Source: Amorphoplanes friuliensis DSM 7358 (GTDB lineage: Bacteria > Actinomycetota > Actinomycetes > Mycobacteriales > Micromonosporaceae). Taken from it: 64,000 nucleotides of DNA. A model generated the notes under the pieces. That model searched no databases and was not told the DNA's origin. It was given only the letters and a program-made list of their open reading frames with translations. Positions 1 through 8,131 of the stretch are shown in pieces (the stretch's first letter is position 1; each line of letters begins with the position of its first letter). The position numbers and the translations under genes are program-made. The DNA is taken from assembly GCF_000494755.1 (NCBI RefSeq), contig NC_022657.1, forward strand, positions 9,268,001 through 9,332,000. Reading direction: 5' to 3'.

Positions 1-2
1 GT

Positions 3-464
3 GGCTCGCCACCCGGACCGTTCGACCTGGTCGACGGTCTGCGGGCCGCGGCCGGTGAGCTGCCCGCCGACCTGCGCCGCCGGCTCGTGCTCGACCAGCT
101 GCCGGGTGAGCTGCCCAAGGCGTTCGGCGACCGCGACTCGCTGGCCACGATCGTCACCGAGCTGGCCACCAACGCCGACAAGTATTCGGCGCCGGAGACC
201 CCGGTCGAGGTGACCGCGGCCGCCGACGAGGCCACCGTGACGTTCCGGGTCGCCGACCGCGGCATCGGTGTCAAACCCGAGCACGTCGAACGCGCCTTCG
301 AACGGTACTGGCAGGGCGACTCGACCGACCGCGGCCGGAACCCCGGTGCCGGACTCGGCCTCTACCTGGTGCGACGCATCGTCGAACGGCAGCACGGGTG
401 GGTGTCGCTGCGCCCCCGCGAAGGCGGCGGAACGGTCGCGGAGGTCCGGCTCCCCCGGGCCTGA
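3..464 (+). CDS. Sensor histidine kinase, C-terminal ATPase part (5' truncated by window edge)
   Basis: The fragment holds 153 residues of the C-terminal catalytic domain of a two-component sensor kinase. An N box (ELATNADKYS, fragment residues about 53-62), a G1 box (DRGIGV) and a G2 box (GAGLGLYLVRR) are visible, so this is the HATPase_c domain that binds ATP and phosphorylates the dimerisation-domain histidine. The histidine, any sensor domain and the partner regulator lie outside the window, so the signal is unknown. The frame is open from base 3 with no start codon needed. The family call is firm; the pathway cannot be assigned. Confidence 0.9.
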   Translation, partial: GSPPGPFDLVDGLRAAAGELPADLRRRLVLDQLPGELPKAFGDRDSLATIVTELATNADKYSAPETPVEVTAAADEATVTFRVADRGIGVKPEHVERAFERYWQGDSTDRGRNPGAGLGLYLVRRIVERQHGWVSLRPREGGGTVAEVRLPRA

Positions 465-537
465 CCCCGATGATCGGAATCGACACGGACGGACCGGAGT
501 GCCCGGATCGACCGGGGACCGCCTAGGCTGGTTCGCC

Positions 538-1422
538 GTGAGCAAGCGTCGAAACTCCCGGTCCGCCGCGAACGCGGCCCCCAAGCGCCAGAAGGTGCGT
601 GACATCTTCGTCGCCCGGCCGTTCGAGGGCCTGGCCGACGAACCCGAGTGGATCGCGCTGCGCGAGCTGGTCCCGGCCGCCTCCGCGCCGCTGACCCTCA
701 AGCCCGAGATCATCGAGGAGTACGGGGACCGCCCCGTCACGCTCTCGACCGTTCTTCCCATGGCGTGGCCCGCGATGACCCGCCAGGACGGCCGGATCTT
801 CGTCGGGCTGCAGCGGCACGTCCAGTCGGGCGACGTCTCCCGCGACATCGCCGTGGCCATCCTCTGCGCGCTCAAGACGGACCCGGGTGACACCGTGGCC
901 GTCCCCGCGCTCCCCGGTGAGGGGCCGCGCCTCCAGGACATCCTCGTGGACGCCCCGCTGGACATCTCGATGCACGACGGCTTCGAATACTGGCTCGACG
1001 CCGAGCAGGCCGAGGACGCCAACGTGAAGGCGTCCCTCGAGCGCGCCAACGCGTCGATCTACCCGACGGCACGCCTCGGCATCCCGGCGGCGTACTGGTG
1101 CCGTGTGGCGCCGGACAAGTCGCACGTCCGCTGGGTGCTGCCGCAGGAGGAGGACCCGGCGCTGGACGCCCTGGCCCGCCTCTCGGCGAGCGGCGACCTG
1201 CTGCTAGGTGAAAACACGAAGTTCGCCGGCATGTTCCGCGCCCACGGCCTGCTCGTGCCGGTCTGGGACATCCCGGGTGAGCCGGAAGCGGTCGACTTCG
1301 AGGCGCCGCTGGCCGACTTCGCCAAGCGTTACACCGACATCCTGGCCGAGACCGGCCCGCTCGACGCCGCAGCCCGCCGCGCCAAGCAGGGCCTCGTAGG
1401 ACGCCAGCTCACGTTGCGGTAA
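538..1422 (+). CDS. DUF5926 family protein
   Basis: This 294-residue soluble protein of unknown function matches the conserved actinobacterial DUF5926 family from memory. The N-terminus is strongly basic (SKRRNSRSAANAAPKRQK), as in other members. The body has no catalytic motif, membrane segment or signal peptide that I recognise. The GTG at 538 is preferred because it opens the basic tail; the open frame extends upstream into the kinase gene. The stop codon TAA shares one base with the ATG of the next gene, suggesting translational coupling with the GH16-like protein. Function is unknown. Confidence 0.8.
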   Translation: MSKRRNSRSAANAAPKRQKVRDIFVARPFEGLADEPEWIALRELVPAASAPLTLKPEIIEEYGDRPVTLSTVLPMAWPAMTRQDGRIFVGLQRHVQSGDVSRDIAVAILCALKTDPGDTVAVPALPGEGPRLQDILVDAPLDISMHDGFEYWLDAEQAEDANVKASLERANASIYPTARLGIPAAYWCRVAPDKSHVRWVLPQEEDPALDALARLSASGDLLLGENTKFAGMFRAHGLLVPVWDIPGEPEAVDFEAPLADFAKRYTDILAETGPLDAAARRAKQGLVGRQLTLR

Positions 1423-2168
1423 TGGAGGACCTTTTCGGCGGCGACGCGCTCGACCTTGATGTGTGGGTGCCTCACTACCTTCCGCATTGGAGTTCGCGCG
1501 CGTCGTCGGCGGCGACGTACGAGGTCTCCGGGGGCGAGCTGCGGCTGAGCATCCCGCCGGAGCAGGGGCTGTGGTGCGAGGACCGGCACGACGGGCCGCT
1601 GCGGGTGTCGGGCGTCCAGAGCGCGAGTTTCTCGGGTCCGGTGGGCAGCCCTGTGGGTGGCCAGCCGTTCAAGGACGGGTTGCTGGTCACGAGCGAGGAG
1701 CCCGAATTCTGGGGCTACACACCGCTCTACGGCCACGTCGAGGTCCGCGCCCGTGGGGTGATCAGCCCGCGGTCGATGGTGGCGTTCTGGCTGTCGGGGA
1801 TCGAGGACAAGCCGCAGCACTCCGGTGAGATCTGCGTGATGGAGGTCTTCGGCGACGCGGTCCGGCCGGACTCCACCGACGTCGGCATCGGACTGCACAA
1901 GTTCCGCGACCCGGGCCTCACGGAGGACTGGTCCGCGCAGCCGCTGGACCTCGACGTCAGCGACTTCCACACGTACGCCGTGGACTGGGCTCCCGGCTCC
2001 CTGGTGTTCACCGTGGACGGTGAGCGGGTCAAGCGAATCGGCCAGTCACCGAACTATCCGGTCCAGCTGATGCTCGCCGTCTTCGACTTCCCCGACAAAG
2101 CCACCCCGGACGACAACGACGTCCCGGAGCTGATCGTGTCCCATGTGCTCGGTCGGCCTTTGAAGTGA
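1422..2168 (+). CDS. Glycoside hydrolase family 16-like protein with altered active-site motif
   Basis: The 248-residue protein looks like a single GH16 beta-jelly-roll domain. It has the family's sequence order: a YGHVEVRARG strand, the catalytic strand EICVMEVFG (E136 to E141), and the C-terminal HTYAVDWAPGSLVFTVDGE strand. GH16 enzymes cleave beta-1,3/1,4-glucans with an ExDxxE motif in which the first Glu is nucleophile and the last is acid/base. Here both Glu remain but the central Asp is Cys138, so activity may be altered. No signal peptide is visible, which is odd for a polysaccharide hydrolase and suggests a cytoplasmic role. It is translationally coupled to the DUF5926 gene. Confidence 0.8.
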   Translation: MEDLFGGDALDLDVWVPHYLPHWSSRASSAATYEVSGGELRLSIPPEQGLWCEDRHDGPLRVSGVQSASFSGPVGSPVGGQPFKDGLLVTSEEPEFWGYTPLYGHVEVRARGVISPRSMVAFWLSGIEDKPQHSGEICVMEVFGDAVRPDSTDVGIGLHKFRDPGLTEDWSAQPLDLDVSDFHTYAVDWAPGSLVFTVDGERVKRIGQSPNYPVQLMLAVFDFPDKATPDDNDVPELIVSHVLGRPLK

Positions 2169-2180
2169 AGGGTGACCGCT

Positions 2181-2288
2181 CACGCACCTGGCAGGGTGCG
2201 GGTGGCCGTTCATGAGCCGCCAGGCGATTGGCCGCCCGCGCCCGGTCTCGGCGGGAGCGACGATCAGGGCCAGGCAACCAGGCACGAC
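2181..2288 (+). repeat. Dispersed palindromic intergenic element, copy A
   Basis: This ~108-bp element lies between the convergent GH16-like and arcA genes. It begins near CACGCACCTGGCAGGGTG and ends near CAACCAGGCACGAC. Closely similar copies occur at 30902-31008 (inverted) and 34845-34956. The core is an inverted repeat of 10-bp arms (GCGGGTGGCC with GGCCGCCCGC, one G-U wobble), framed by a second arm pair, CCTGGC and GCCAGG. No protein in it looks real. It may be a REP- or MITE-like element or a structured RNA. Confidence 0.75.
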
Positions 2289-2299
2289 ATGATGGTCTT

Positions 2300-3502
2300 C
2301 TAGAGGGGTGCGCGTTCGATCGGGCAGCTCATGCATCTCGGGCCGCCGCGGCCGGAGCCGAGTTCCGAGCCGCTGATCGCGATGACCTCGATGCCGGCGC
2401 GTTCGAGCTGGGCGTTGGTCTCGACGTTGCGTTCGTAGGCCACGCAGAGCCGGGGAGCGATCGCCAGGGTGTTGTTGCCGTCGTCCCACTGCTCGCGTTC
2501 GGCGGTGACCGGGTCGAGGCCGGTGTCGATGATCCGGAGCCGGTCGATGCCCATCGCCTCCGCCGCGGCGTCCAGGAACGGCCGGGAGGGGGCCACCACG
2601 GGTTCGCCGTCGAAGCCGGCGGTCACCGGGTAGGCCCGCAGGGTGTCCGCGATGTTGGGGTACATGACCACCGCGTCGACGTCCACCATGGTGCAGACCG
2701 TGTCGAGGTGCATCGTCGCGCGTTCCTGCGCGATCGGCACGGCCAGGATCGTGTGGGCCAGGCCGGCGGCGAAGACGCGGCGGGCCAGGCGCTCGGCACC
2801 GGCCGGGGTGGTGCGTTCGCCGACGCCGATCGCCAGGACGTTCGGGGCGAGCAGCAGGACGTCGCCGCCCTCGACGTGCTCGAGACCGGGCTCGTAGAGC
2901 AGCGGCGTGCCCGCGAAGCGCGGGTGGTGGGTGTAGATGGCCCGGGTCAGCGTGGTCTCGCGGTTGCGGGCCGGCATCGCCAGGCTGGTCACGGCCACGT
3001 GGTTGCGCACCCAGACCGACGAGTCGCGGGTGAAGAGCAGGTTGGGCAGCGGGTCGATGACGAAGTCGTGCGGGTCCATGAGCTGGTAGACCAGGCCGCC
3101 CGGACGGCCCGGACCCGGTTTGACCTCTTCGTGGGCCAGCCCGGCCATGAGGACGTGGGCCAGCTCGCGCGGGCCGAGGTCGGTCAGGTGGGCTGCGACG
3201 CGGTCCCGCAGGGTCTCGCCGAGCCGCACGTCGACCAGGACGCTGTCGGTCAGCGTGGCTCGCGCCTCCGGGACGGCGAGCGTCTCCTCGAGGAGTTCAC
3301 CCAGGTAGAGAACCTCGACACCGCGGTCGCGCAGGGCTGCCGCGAAGCGGTCGTGCTCCTCCTGGGCGCGACCCACCCAGGGGATGCCGTCGAACAGGAG
3401 GGAGTCGTTGTTGCGCGGGGTCAGCCTTGCAAGCTCGGCGCCAGGCCGGTGCAACATGACCGTGGCTAGCCGGCTCACTTCGCTGTCGACGTAGTGGGCC
3501 AC
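2300..3502 (-). CDS. arcA: Arginine deiminase
   Basis: This 400-residue enzyme hydrolyses L-arginine to citrulline and ammonia, the first step of the arginine deiminase route. The expected guanidino-modifying-enzyme landmarks are present in order: LLFTRDSSVWV, the EGGDVL motif, the MHLDTV histidine, and the C-terminal nucleophile Cys390 in GGPRCMSCP. Length agrees with the family. No carbamoyltransferase (arcB) or carbamate kinase (arcC) is adjacent, so the citrulline must be used elsewhere. The ATG at 3502 opens directly on the conserved N-terminus (HYVDSEVSRLATVMLHRPG). The gene is flanked downstream by repeat copy A. Confidence 0.95.
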   Translation of the reverse strand: MAHYVDSEVSRLATVMLHRPGAELARLTPRNNDSLLFDGIPWVGRAQEEHDRFAAALRDRGVEVLYLGELLEETLAVPEARATLTDSVLVDVRLGETLRDRVAAHLTDLGPRELAHVLMAGLAHEEVKPGPGRPGGLVYQLMDPHDFVIDPLPNLLFTRDSSVWVRNHVAVTSLAMPARNRETTLTRAIYTHHPRFAGTPLLYEPGLEHVEGGDVLLLAPNVLAIGVGERTTPAGAERLARRVFAAGLAHTILAVPIAQERATMHLDTVCTMVDVDAVVMYPNIADTLRAYPVTAGFDGEPVVAPSRPFLDAAAEAMGIDRLRIIDTGLDPVTAEREQWDDGNNTLAIAPRLCVAYERNVETNAQLERAGIEVIAISGSELGSGRGGPRCMSCPIERAPL

Positions 3503-3586
3503 GGGACGAGCCTAGGGTGATCGCCCGTCGGCCGCACGGGCCGTGACCTTGTGCACACAGTTTTGAGACACTGCTGCGCGAGCAAG

Positions 3587-3605
3587 GTAGGTGAGGCTAA
3601 CTTGG
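3587..3605. promoter_or_regulatory. Possible DtxR/IdeR-type iron box
   Basis: The sequence GTAGGTGAGGCTAACTTGG matches the mycobacterial/streptomycete iron-box consensus TTAGGTTAGGCTAACCTAA at 14 of 19 positions. The centre (AGGCTAAC) is intact and the ends are weaker. It lies in the 271-bp divergent interval, about 85 bp before arcA and 170 bp before the NERD gene. Neither neighbour is an obvious iron gene, so this remains a candidate only. Confidence 0.3.
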
Positions 3606-3773
3606 CGGGGACGTTTCGGATTTCTGGGGAGCCCTAGGTCGCGTGATGCACCATACGGAAAAAGAACTTGTGCGTGAATGCGGCATTCATCCCCACTCAT
3701 TCCGCTTTCTTTCCGGTCCGATGACTTGCCTGAGTACCGGGTCCAACACTTACCGTAGTGGAAAGAGAGCCCG

Positions 3774-4532
3774 ATGGACCTTTTGCCGGAGGTCGCAGTG
3801 ACTGTCTTCCCCGCACGTCCCGCCCTGCCCGTTCCGTCCCGCAACTATCCCCCCGCCATCGACACTCGACGCACCGCACCGCCCGCGGCGCTCGAGCCTC
3901 GTCAAAATCCCGTCGAGTGGGCCCGTCGTCGTCGCGCCGAGCGTGACGCGCGGAGGCTCGAGGCAGCAGGCGCCCGTGCGCTGACCCGCCTCGACCGTCT
4001 CGGACCCGCCTGGCACATCGTCGACTGGCCCCGCACCGACTCGCAGGGCTACGAACACGACCCCAGCGACGACCGCGCCGGGTTCCTCGCCATCGGCCCG
4101 GGTGGCGTCTACGCCGTCACGGTCGCCGACCACGGCCGGGCCCGCGTGCTCATCGCCGGAGACGTCGTGCAGATCAACGGGAAGCGCCCGGCGTACGTCG
4201 CCGAGGCCCGCCGCGACGCCAAGCGCGCCGGCAAGGCCATGAGCTCTGCCGTCGGTCTGGGCGTGCCGGTCACCCCCGTGCTGGCCTTTGTCGGCTCCGG
4301 CGTGATCAGCGTGCACGGCCTGCCGAAGGACTGTCTCGTGGCCACCCACAAGGAGCTCGACCGACTGCTGATCGCCGGTGGTGCGCGGATTTCACCCGCG
4401 ACCGCCAGCAAACTGTCAGCAGTGGCACAACGGCCCGCTACCTGGGCAAACGCGCCCTATCGGCCCGCCGGCGACTACCGGTGGTACGCCGGCGGCCAAA
4501 CGGCCGCTGACAAGCGGCCGACCCGCCGGTAA
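3774..4532 (+). CDS. NERD-like (nuclease-related) domain protein
   Basis: The protein has 252 residues. The central part (about residues 75-205) resembles a NERD domain: AWHIVDWP, then GFLAIGPGGVYAVTV and a polar strand, then VTPVLAFVGSG. NERD proteins are thought to be nuclease-like, but the acidic catalytic Asp and the Lys of the usual IDSKxW motif are replaced by VTVADHG, so nuclease activity is doubtful. A basic alpha-helical stretch (WARRRRAERDARRLEAAGAR) precedes the domain and a low-complexity tail follows. A GGAAAGAGAG ribosome site lies 6-10 bases before ATG 3774. It is transcribed alone, divergently from arcA. Confidence 0.6.
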   Translation: MDLLPEVAVTVFPARPALPVPSRNYPPAIDTRRTAPPAALEPRQNPVEWARRRRAERDARRLEAAGARALTRLDRLGPAWHIVDWPRTDSQGYEHDPSDDRAGFLAIGPGGVYAVTVADHGRARVLIAGDVVQINGKRPAYVAEARRDAKRAGKAMSSAVGLGVPVTPVLAFVGSGVISVHGLPKDCLVATHKELDRLLIAGGARISPATASKLSAVAQRPATWANAPYRPAGDYRWYAGGQTAADKRPTRR

Positions 4533-4685
4533 CGTTCCTTCCAGAGCACCGCTTGCCGTCGCGACTTGACGTGAGCGACGCCGGCCGGACACTCGAGGCA
4601 CCGAGGCTAAGCTTCGGACCCCGGGCAGGTCCGGCCGGAGTCAGGTCAGGTCGGGTCGACGGCACGGATGATGAGGGAGGTGCGG

Positions 4686-5156
4686 GTGGCGCACGTCGAG
4701 CTCTCACTCTCGGGAGCGTTTGTGCCGCAGGCGCGTACGCCGGACGAGTCCGAGTTCGTCTCGAGCGTCGACCGCTGGGCGGCGACGGTGTGGCAGGCCG
4801 TGGAGCCCTGCCTGGTCATCGATACGGCCTTCAGGATCGTGGCCGTGTCGCCCTCGGCGAGCGATCTGCTCGGCCTGGGCAAGGGCCTCGAGGCTGTCGG
4901 ACAGCCACTGCTGGGTGGCGAGGGCGCACTGCGCCTGATCGACTTCACCGCCGGCGGTGGTGATCTCACCGAGCAGGAGATCGAGAAGATCCCGCCCCTG
5001 CTCGCGCTGACCAGTGAACGCCTGGCCCGGGGTCTGATGCGGGTCCAGCCGACAGGCGAGGAGAGCCACCTGACGGTGGACGCGATCGCCACGCCCCTGT
5101 CCGAGGCCGGCCGGGTGGCCGCGTCACTGACGTTCTTCTCGGCGATCCGGTACTAG
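4686..5156 (+). CDS. PAS-like domain protein
   Basis: This 156-residue protein appears to be one PAS-type sensor fold. After about 35 residues comes a segment typical of PAS domains (AVEPCLVIDTAFRIVAVSP, then a short helix SASDLLGLG), and the chain ends in a strand-rich section. There is no kinase, helix-turn-helix or enzymatic partner domain, so it probably acts by protein contact. Three starts are possible (ATG 4668, ATG 4671, GTG 4686). I chose GTG 4686 because GGGAGG sits five bases before it. The gene stands alone between the NERD and ACT genes. Confidence 0.55.
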   Translation: MAHVELSLSGAFVPQARTPDESEFVSSVDRWAATVWQAVEPCLVIDTAFRIVAVSPSASDLLGLGKGLEAVGQPLLGGEGALRLIDFTAGGGDLTEQEIEKIPPLLALTSERLARGLMRVQPTGEESHLTVDAIATPLSEAGRVAASLTFFSAIRY

Positions 5157-5231
5157 TCACCCGTTCGTGTGGCGATCAACGCACCCGCTACCCATTGGGA
5201 TCGTGGGGGTCCGGACCGTAGTGTTCCCCTC

Positions 5232-5621
5232 ATGCTCGATCTAGATCTGCTACCAGAGGAGTACGCGGTGTGCCGGCTGCCGGCCGGTTCCGCCCTGCCC
5301 ACTTCCCTGAGCAGCGGTCCGGACGACAAGAGCGTCATCTCGGTGACGTGGGCGCCCGACGAGCTCTCGATCATCTGCCCGGCCGACCGTGTGCCGGAGG
5401 ATGCGACCGTCGAGGCGTCCTGGCGTTGCCTGCGGGTGGTCGGCCCGCTGGACCTGGCGCTGACCGGCGTCCTGGCGTCCCTGGTCGTCCCGCTGGCCGA
5501 CGCCCGGGTCAACATCGTGGCGTTCTCGACCTACGACACCGACTATCTCCTGATCCCGGCCGTGCGCCTCAGCGAAGCCGTCAACACCCTCACCGCAGCC
5601 GGGCACCGCGTCGCCGCCTGA
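5232..5621 (+). CDS. ACT domain-containing protein (CASTOR-like)
   Basis: A 129-residue protein that resembles stand-alone bacterial ACT-domain proteins of the CASTOR/ACT_7 type. The first half reads LPEEYAVCRLPAGSALP and SVTWAPDELSIICPADRVP. The second half has the ACT-like glycine turn and the segment VNIVAFSTYDTDYLLIP, which is highly characteristic of this family. ACT domains bind amino acids, but the ligand here is unknown. The longer frame starts at 5169; ATG 5232 is preferred because it begins at the conserved MLDLDLLPEEY. Confidence 0.75.
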   Translation: MLDLDLLPEEYAVCRLPAGSALPTSLSSGPDDKSVISVTWAPDELSIICPADRVPEDATVEASWRCLRVVGPLDLALTGVLASLVVPLADARVNIVAFSTYDTDYLLIPAVRLSEAVNTLTAAGHRVAA

Positions 5622-5662
5622 GGACAGGTTGCCTCGAGTCGTGAACGCCATACCATGTTCGC

Positions 5663-6292
5663 GTGCTTCGCTTCGTCCCCCGCTCCTCGACCAGGATGTC
5701 CGCGCTGGCGGTCGTCCTGACCGGCGTGGCCCTGCTCGCCGCCTGCGGTAAGCCGCCGCAACCGGCCCTCACGGCACCACCCGAGGCGCCCGGGAGCGGC
5801 TCGGCCTCGGCGCTTCCCCCGTCGGGCCTGGTGCCGGGTCTGCCGACCGCCGGCCTTCCCACCGGCGGTGTGCCCGCCACGGGCCTGCCGACCGTGGGCG
5901 TCCCGACCTACCCGACCGCGGTTGTGCCGACCTACCCCCTCACGACCACGACGCCGCCGGTCACACCGACCACCACCCGGCCGGCCGGGCCGTCGCCGGC
6001 ACCCAGGTGCAAGAACGGCCCGACCGCGCAGCAGGTGCTCACCGTGGTCAAGGGGCGCCCCGGTGTGCCCCAGGAGGAGCTGAAGGTCGTCGAGGGGCCC
6101 TACTGCTCCGGCACCTGGCAGTTCTCGATCGTTCAGATCGCGGGGGCCGATGACGACGACGAAGCGCTGCTCGTCGTGACTAACGGCCCACCCGCGACGA
6201 TCAAAGTCGTCGAGGCCGGTACGGACGTGTGCAGCGTCAAGGTGCAGAACGAGTCGCCGCCGGGGATCCGCGTACGGGCCTGCGGGGCGTGA
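5663..6292 (+). CDS. Proline/threonine-rich lipoprotein
   Basis: The 209-residue protein has a lipoprotein signal: a basic start, a hydrophobic run (ALAVVLTGVALL) and a lipobox LLAAC with Cys28. Residues about 30-112 are a Pro/Thr/Gly-rich linker with the loose repeat GLPT-GVP, typical of surface-exposed spacers. The C-terminal ~90 residues form a small cysteine-containing domain (RCKNGPTAQQV ... CSVKVQN ... ACGA). I do not recognise the domain's function. GTG 5663 and ATG 5696 are both plausible starts and both keep the signal. It precedes pheA by 27 bp. Confidence 0.75.
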   Translation: MLRFVPRSSTRMSALAVVLTGVALLAACGKPPQPALTAPPEAPGSGSASALPPSGLVPGLPTAGLPTGGVPATGLPTVGVPTYPTAVVPTYPLTTTTPPVTPTTTRPAGPSPAPRCKNGPTAQQVLTVVKGRPGVPQEELKVVEGPYCSGTWQFSIVQIAGADDDDEALLVVTNGPPATIKVVEAGTDVCSVKVQNESPPGIRVRACGA

Positions 6293-6319
6293 CGGGGAGC
6301 GGGCTCTAGGGTGGGTGGC

Positions 6320-7276
6320 ATGCCGGGAACCCCGCCCACCCGTTTTGTCTACCTCGGCCCCGAAGGCACCTTCACCGAGCAGGCACTGCGGACGATTTCC
6401 GCTGCCGAGCACGGCATCCGGACGCCGGCCCGCAGTGTGCCCGAGGCGCTCGAGGCCGTACGCACCGGTGAAGCCGACGCCGCGCTGGTGCCGCTGGAGA
6501 ATTCCGTGGGTGGCGCCGTCCCGGTCACCCTGGACGAGCTCGGCACCGGCAGCCCCTTGGTGATCACCCGCGAGGTGGTCCTGCCGGTGGAGTTCGTGCT
6601 GGCCGCCCCGGCGCTGGTACCGCTGGCCGGAATCCGGTCGGTGGCGGCGCATCCCCAGGCGTCGGCGCAGTGCCGCAACTGGCTCCTGGCCAACCTGCCC
6701 GACGCGGTGGTGGTCGACGTCCTGTCCAACGCCGCGGCGGCGATCAGTGCGGCCTCGGGGGAGCACGACGCCGCGATCTGCGCGCCGATCGGCGTGCCCC
6801 GCAACAACCTGACCGTGCTGGCCGACAAGATCGCGGACCACGCGGACGCGGTGACCCGTTTTGCGCTGCTCTCCCGCCCGGCCGCGCCCGCACCGCCGAC
6901 CGGCGACGACATCACCTCGCTCGCGGTGATGATCGACCACGATCGTGTCGGCGCCCTGCTGTCGGTGCTGACCGAGCTGGCGGTCCGCGGCATCAACCTG
7001 TCCCGCATCGAGTCGCGGCCGACCGGTGAGCAGCTCGGGGTCTACGTCTTTTTCCTCGACTGCGGTGGCCACGTCGCCGAGCCGCGGCTGGGCGAGGCCC
7101 TGCAGGGGCTCCGGCGGATCTGCGCCGAGGTGCGTTTCCTGGGGTCCTATCCCCGCCACCGCTGGTCGAAAGCCGCGGCCGCGGAGCCGGCGCCGTCCCA
7201 GCCGGGTCTCACCAACGCGGACTTCGCGGACAGCGCCGCCTGGCTGACCCGGCTGCGCTCGGGCGAACCGAGCTGA
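6320..7276 (+). CDS. pheA: Prephenate dehydratase
   Basis: This 318-residue monofunctional enzyme converts prephenate to phenylpyruvate, the committed step of phenylalanine synthesis. The dehydratase domain shows YLGPEGTFTEQA, VPLENSVGGAV and the catalytic TRF motif (near residue 190). A C-terminal ACT regulatory domain follows with the phenylalanine-binding signature LSRIESRP, so feedback inhibition by phenylalanine is expected. There is no chorismate mutase domain, as usual in actinobacteria. ATG 6320 is chosen over GTG 6311 since it begins at the conserved N-terminus. A hairpin terminator follows at 7284. Confidence 0.95.
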   Translation: MPGTPPTRFVYLGPEGTFTEQALRTISAAEHGIRTPARSVPEALEAVRTGEADAALVPLENSVGGAVPVTLDELGTGSPLVITREVVLPVEFVLAAPALVPLAGIRSVAAHPQASAQCRNWLLANLPDAVVVDVLSNAAAAISAASGEHDAAICAPIGVPRNNLTVLADKIADHADAVTRFALLSRPAAPAPPTGDDITSLAVMIDHDRVGALLSVLTELAVRGINLSRIESRPTGEQLGVYVFFLDCGGHVAEPRLGEALQGLRRICAEVRFLGSYPRHRWSKAAAAEPAPSQPGLTNADFADSAAWLTRLRSGEPS

Positions 7277-7283
7277 CCACTCC

Positions 7284-7307
7284 AGGTGCGGGCGCGGGCC
7301 CGCACCT
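7284..7307. terminator. Hairpin terminator after pheA
   Basis: A perfect 9-bp stem (AGGTGCGGG with CCCGCACCT) around a six-base loop sits 8 bp past the pheA stop, between convergent pheA and the AIM24 gene. There is no U-run on either side, so it is the stem-only type common in actinobacteria and could serve both genes. Confidence 0.7.
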
Positions 7308-7331
7308 GAAAGCTGTCGGTCCGAATGCCGG

Positions 7332-8066
7332 TCAGTTGCCCATCAGGTTGCCGAGGATGCCGCCGCTCTGCTGCTGGCCCTGGGCCGCACCCGCGAGGCC
7401 GCCCGGGGGCTCCTCCGACGGCTGCACGACCACGAAGCCCTGGCCGGCGAAGCTCATCGTGAAACGCTCGCCGGTGCTGCGGCCGAGGAGTGTGCCCAGG
7501 CCCATCTGCTCGGCGCGGTGGTAACCGGTCTGGAGGTTGGCGGACCAGCAGATCGCCGCCTGCGGGTCCACGTAGGTGGGCTGGTCGACACTGAGGACCA
7601 CCGGGGTGCCCTTGGTGGTCACGGCGATCCGGCCGTACCCGGAGAAGACGCAGTTGAAGAGGCCCGCGTTGGACATCATGCCGACGCCCTGGACCATCTT
7701 GATGTCGTAGTTGAGGGTCGAGTCGAAGGCCAGGACGTTCGCGCCGTTGATGGAGAGGGCGTCGCCGGGCTCGAGGTCGATCATGTGGATGTCGGCGGCG
7801 TTCTCGGCGAGGAAAACATCACCGCGGCCGGTGACCTTCATGAGGGGCACGCCCTCACCGGTGAGCTTCTGCTTGAGGAACTTGCCGAGGCCACCGGAGC
7901 CGAGCGCCTCGAACTGCACCTGACCCTGGTAGGCGACCATCGAGCCGACGCGAGCCATGAACTCGCCGTTCAGCTCGGCCTTGAGAAGCTTGGAATTCTG
8001 CAGCCGAAGCCCGGGCTGGTTCGACTCCTTCTCGAGGTTGTCCGCCGAGAACAGTTCGCTGCGCAT
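7332..8066 (-). CDS. AIM24 family protein
   Basis: The 244-residue protein belongs to the AIM24/TerD-neighbour beta-helix family. It is rich in short glycine-bounded strands such as AYQGQVQFEALGSGG, GRGDVFLAENAADIHMIDL, and NAGLFNCVFSGYGRIAVTTKG. The family name comes from yeast altered inheritance of mitochondria 24; its bacterial function is not established. The tail is a low-complexity Gly/Gln stretch. ATG 8066 is chosen because AGGAGG lies six bases before it, although the frame is open further upstream. It is followed closely by pheA on the other strand. Confidence 0.85.
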   Translation of the reverse strand: MRSELFSADNLEKESNQPGLRLQNSKLLKAELNGEFMARVGSMVAYQGQVQFEALGSGGLGKFLKQKLTGEGVPLMKVTGRGDVFLAENAADIHMIDLEPGDALSINGANVLAFDSTLNYDIKMVQGVGMMSNAGLFNCVFSGYGRIAVTTKGTPVVLSVDQPTYVDPQAAICWSANLQTGYHRAEQMGLGTLLGRSTGERFTMSFAGQGFVVVQPSEEPPGGLAGAAQGQQQSGGILGNLMGN

Positions 8067-8131
8067 GAAGGTCCTCCTGTTTGCGTGGAGTATCAGGGTA
8101 GGCGCAGGCAGCAACGGCGCGATTCGGCCAT

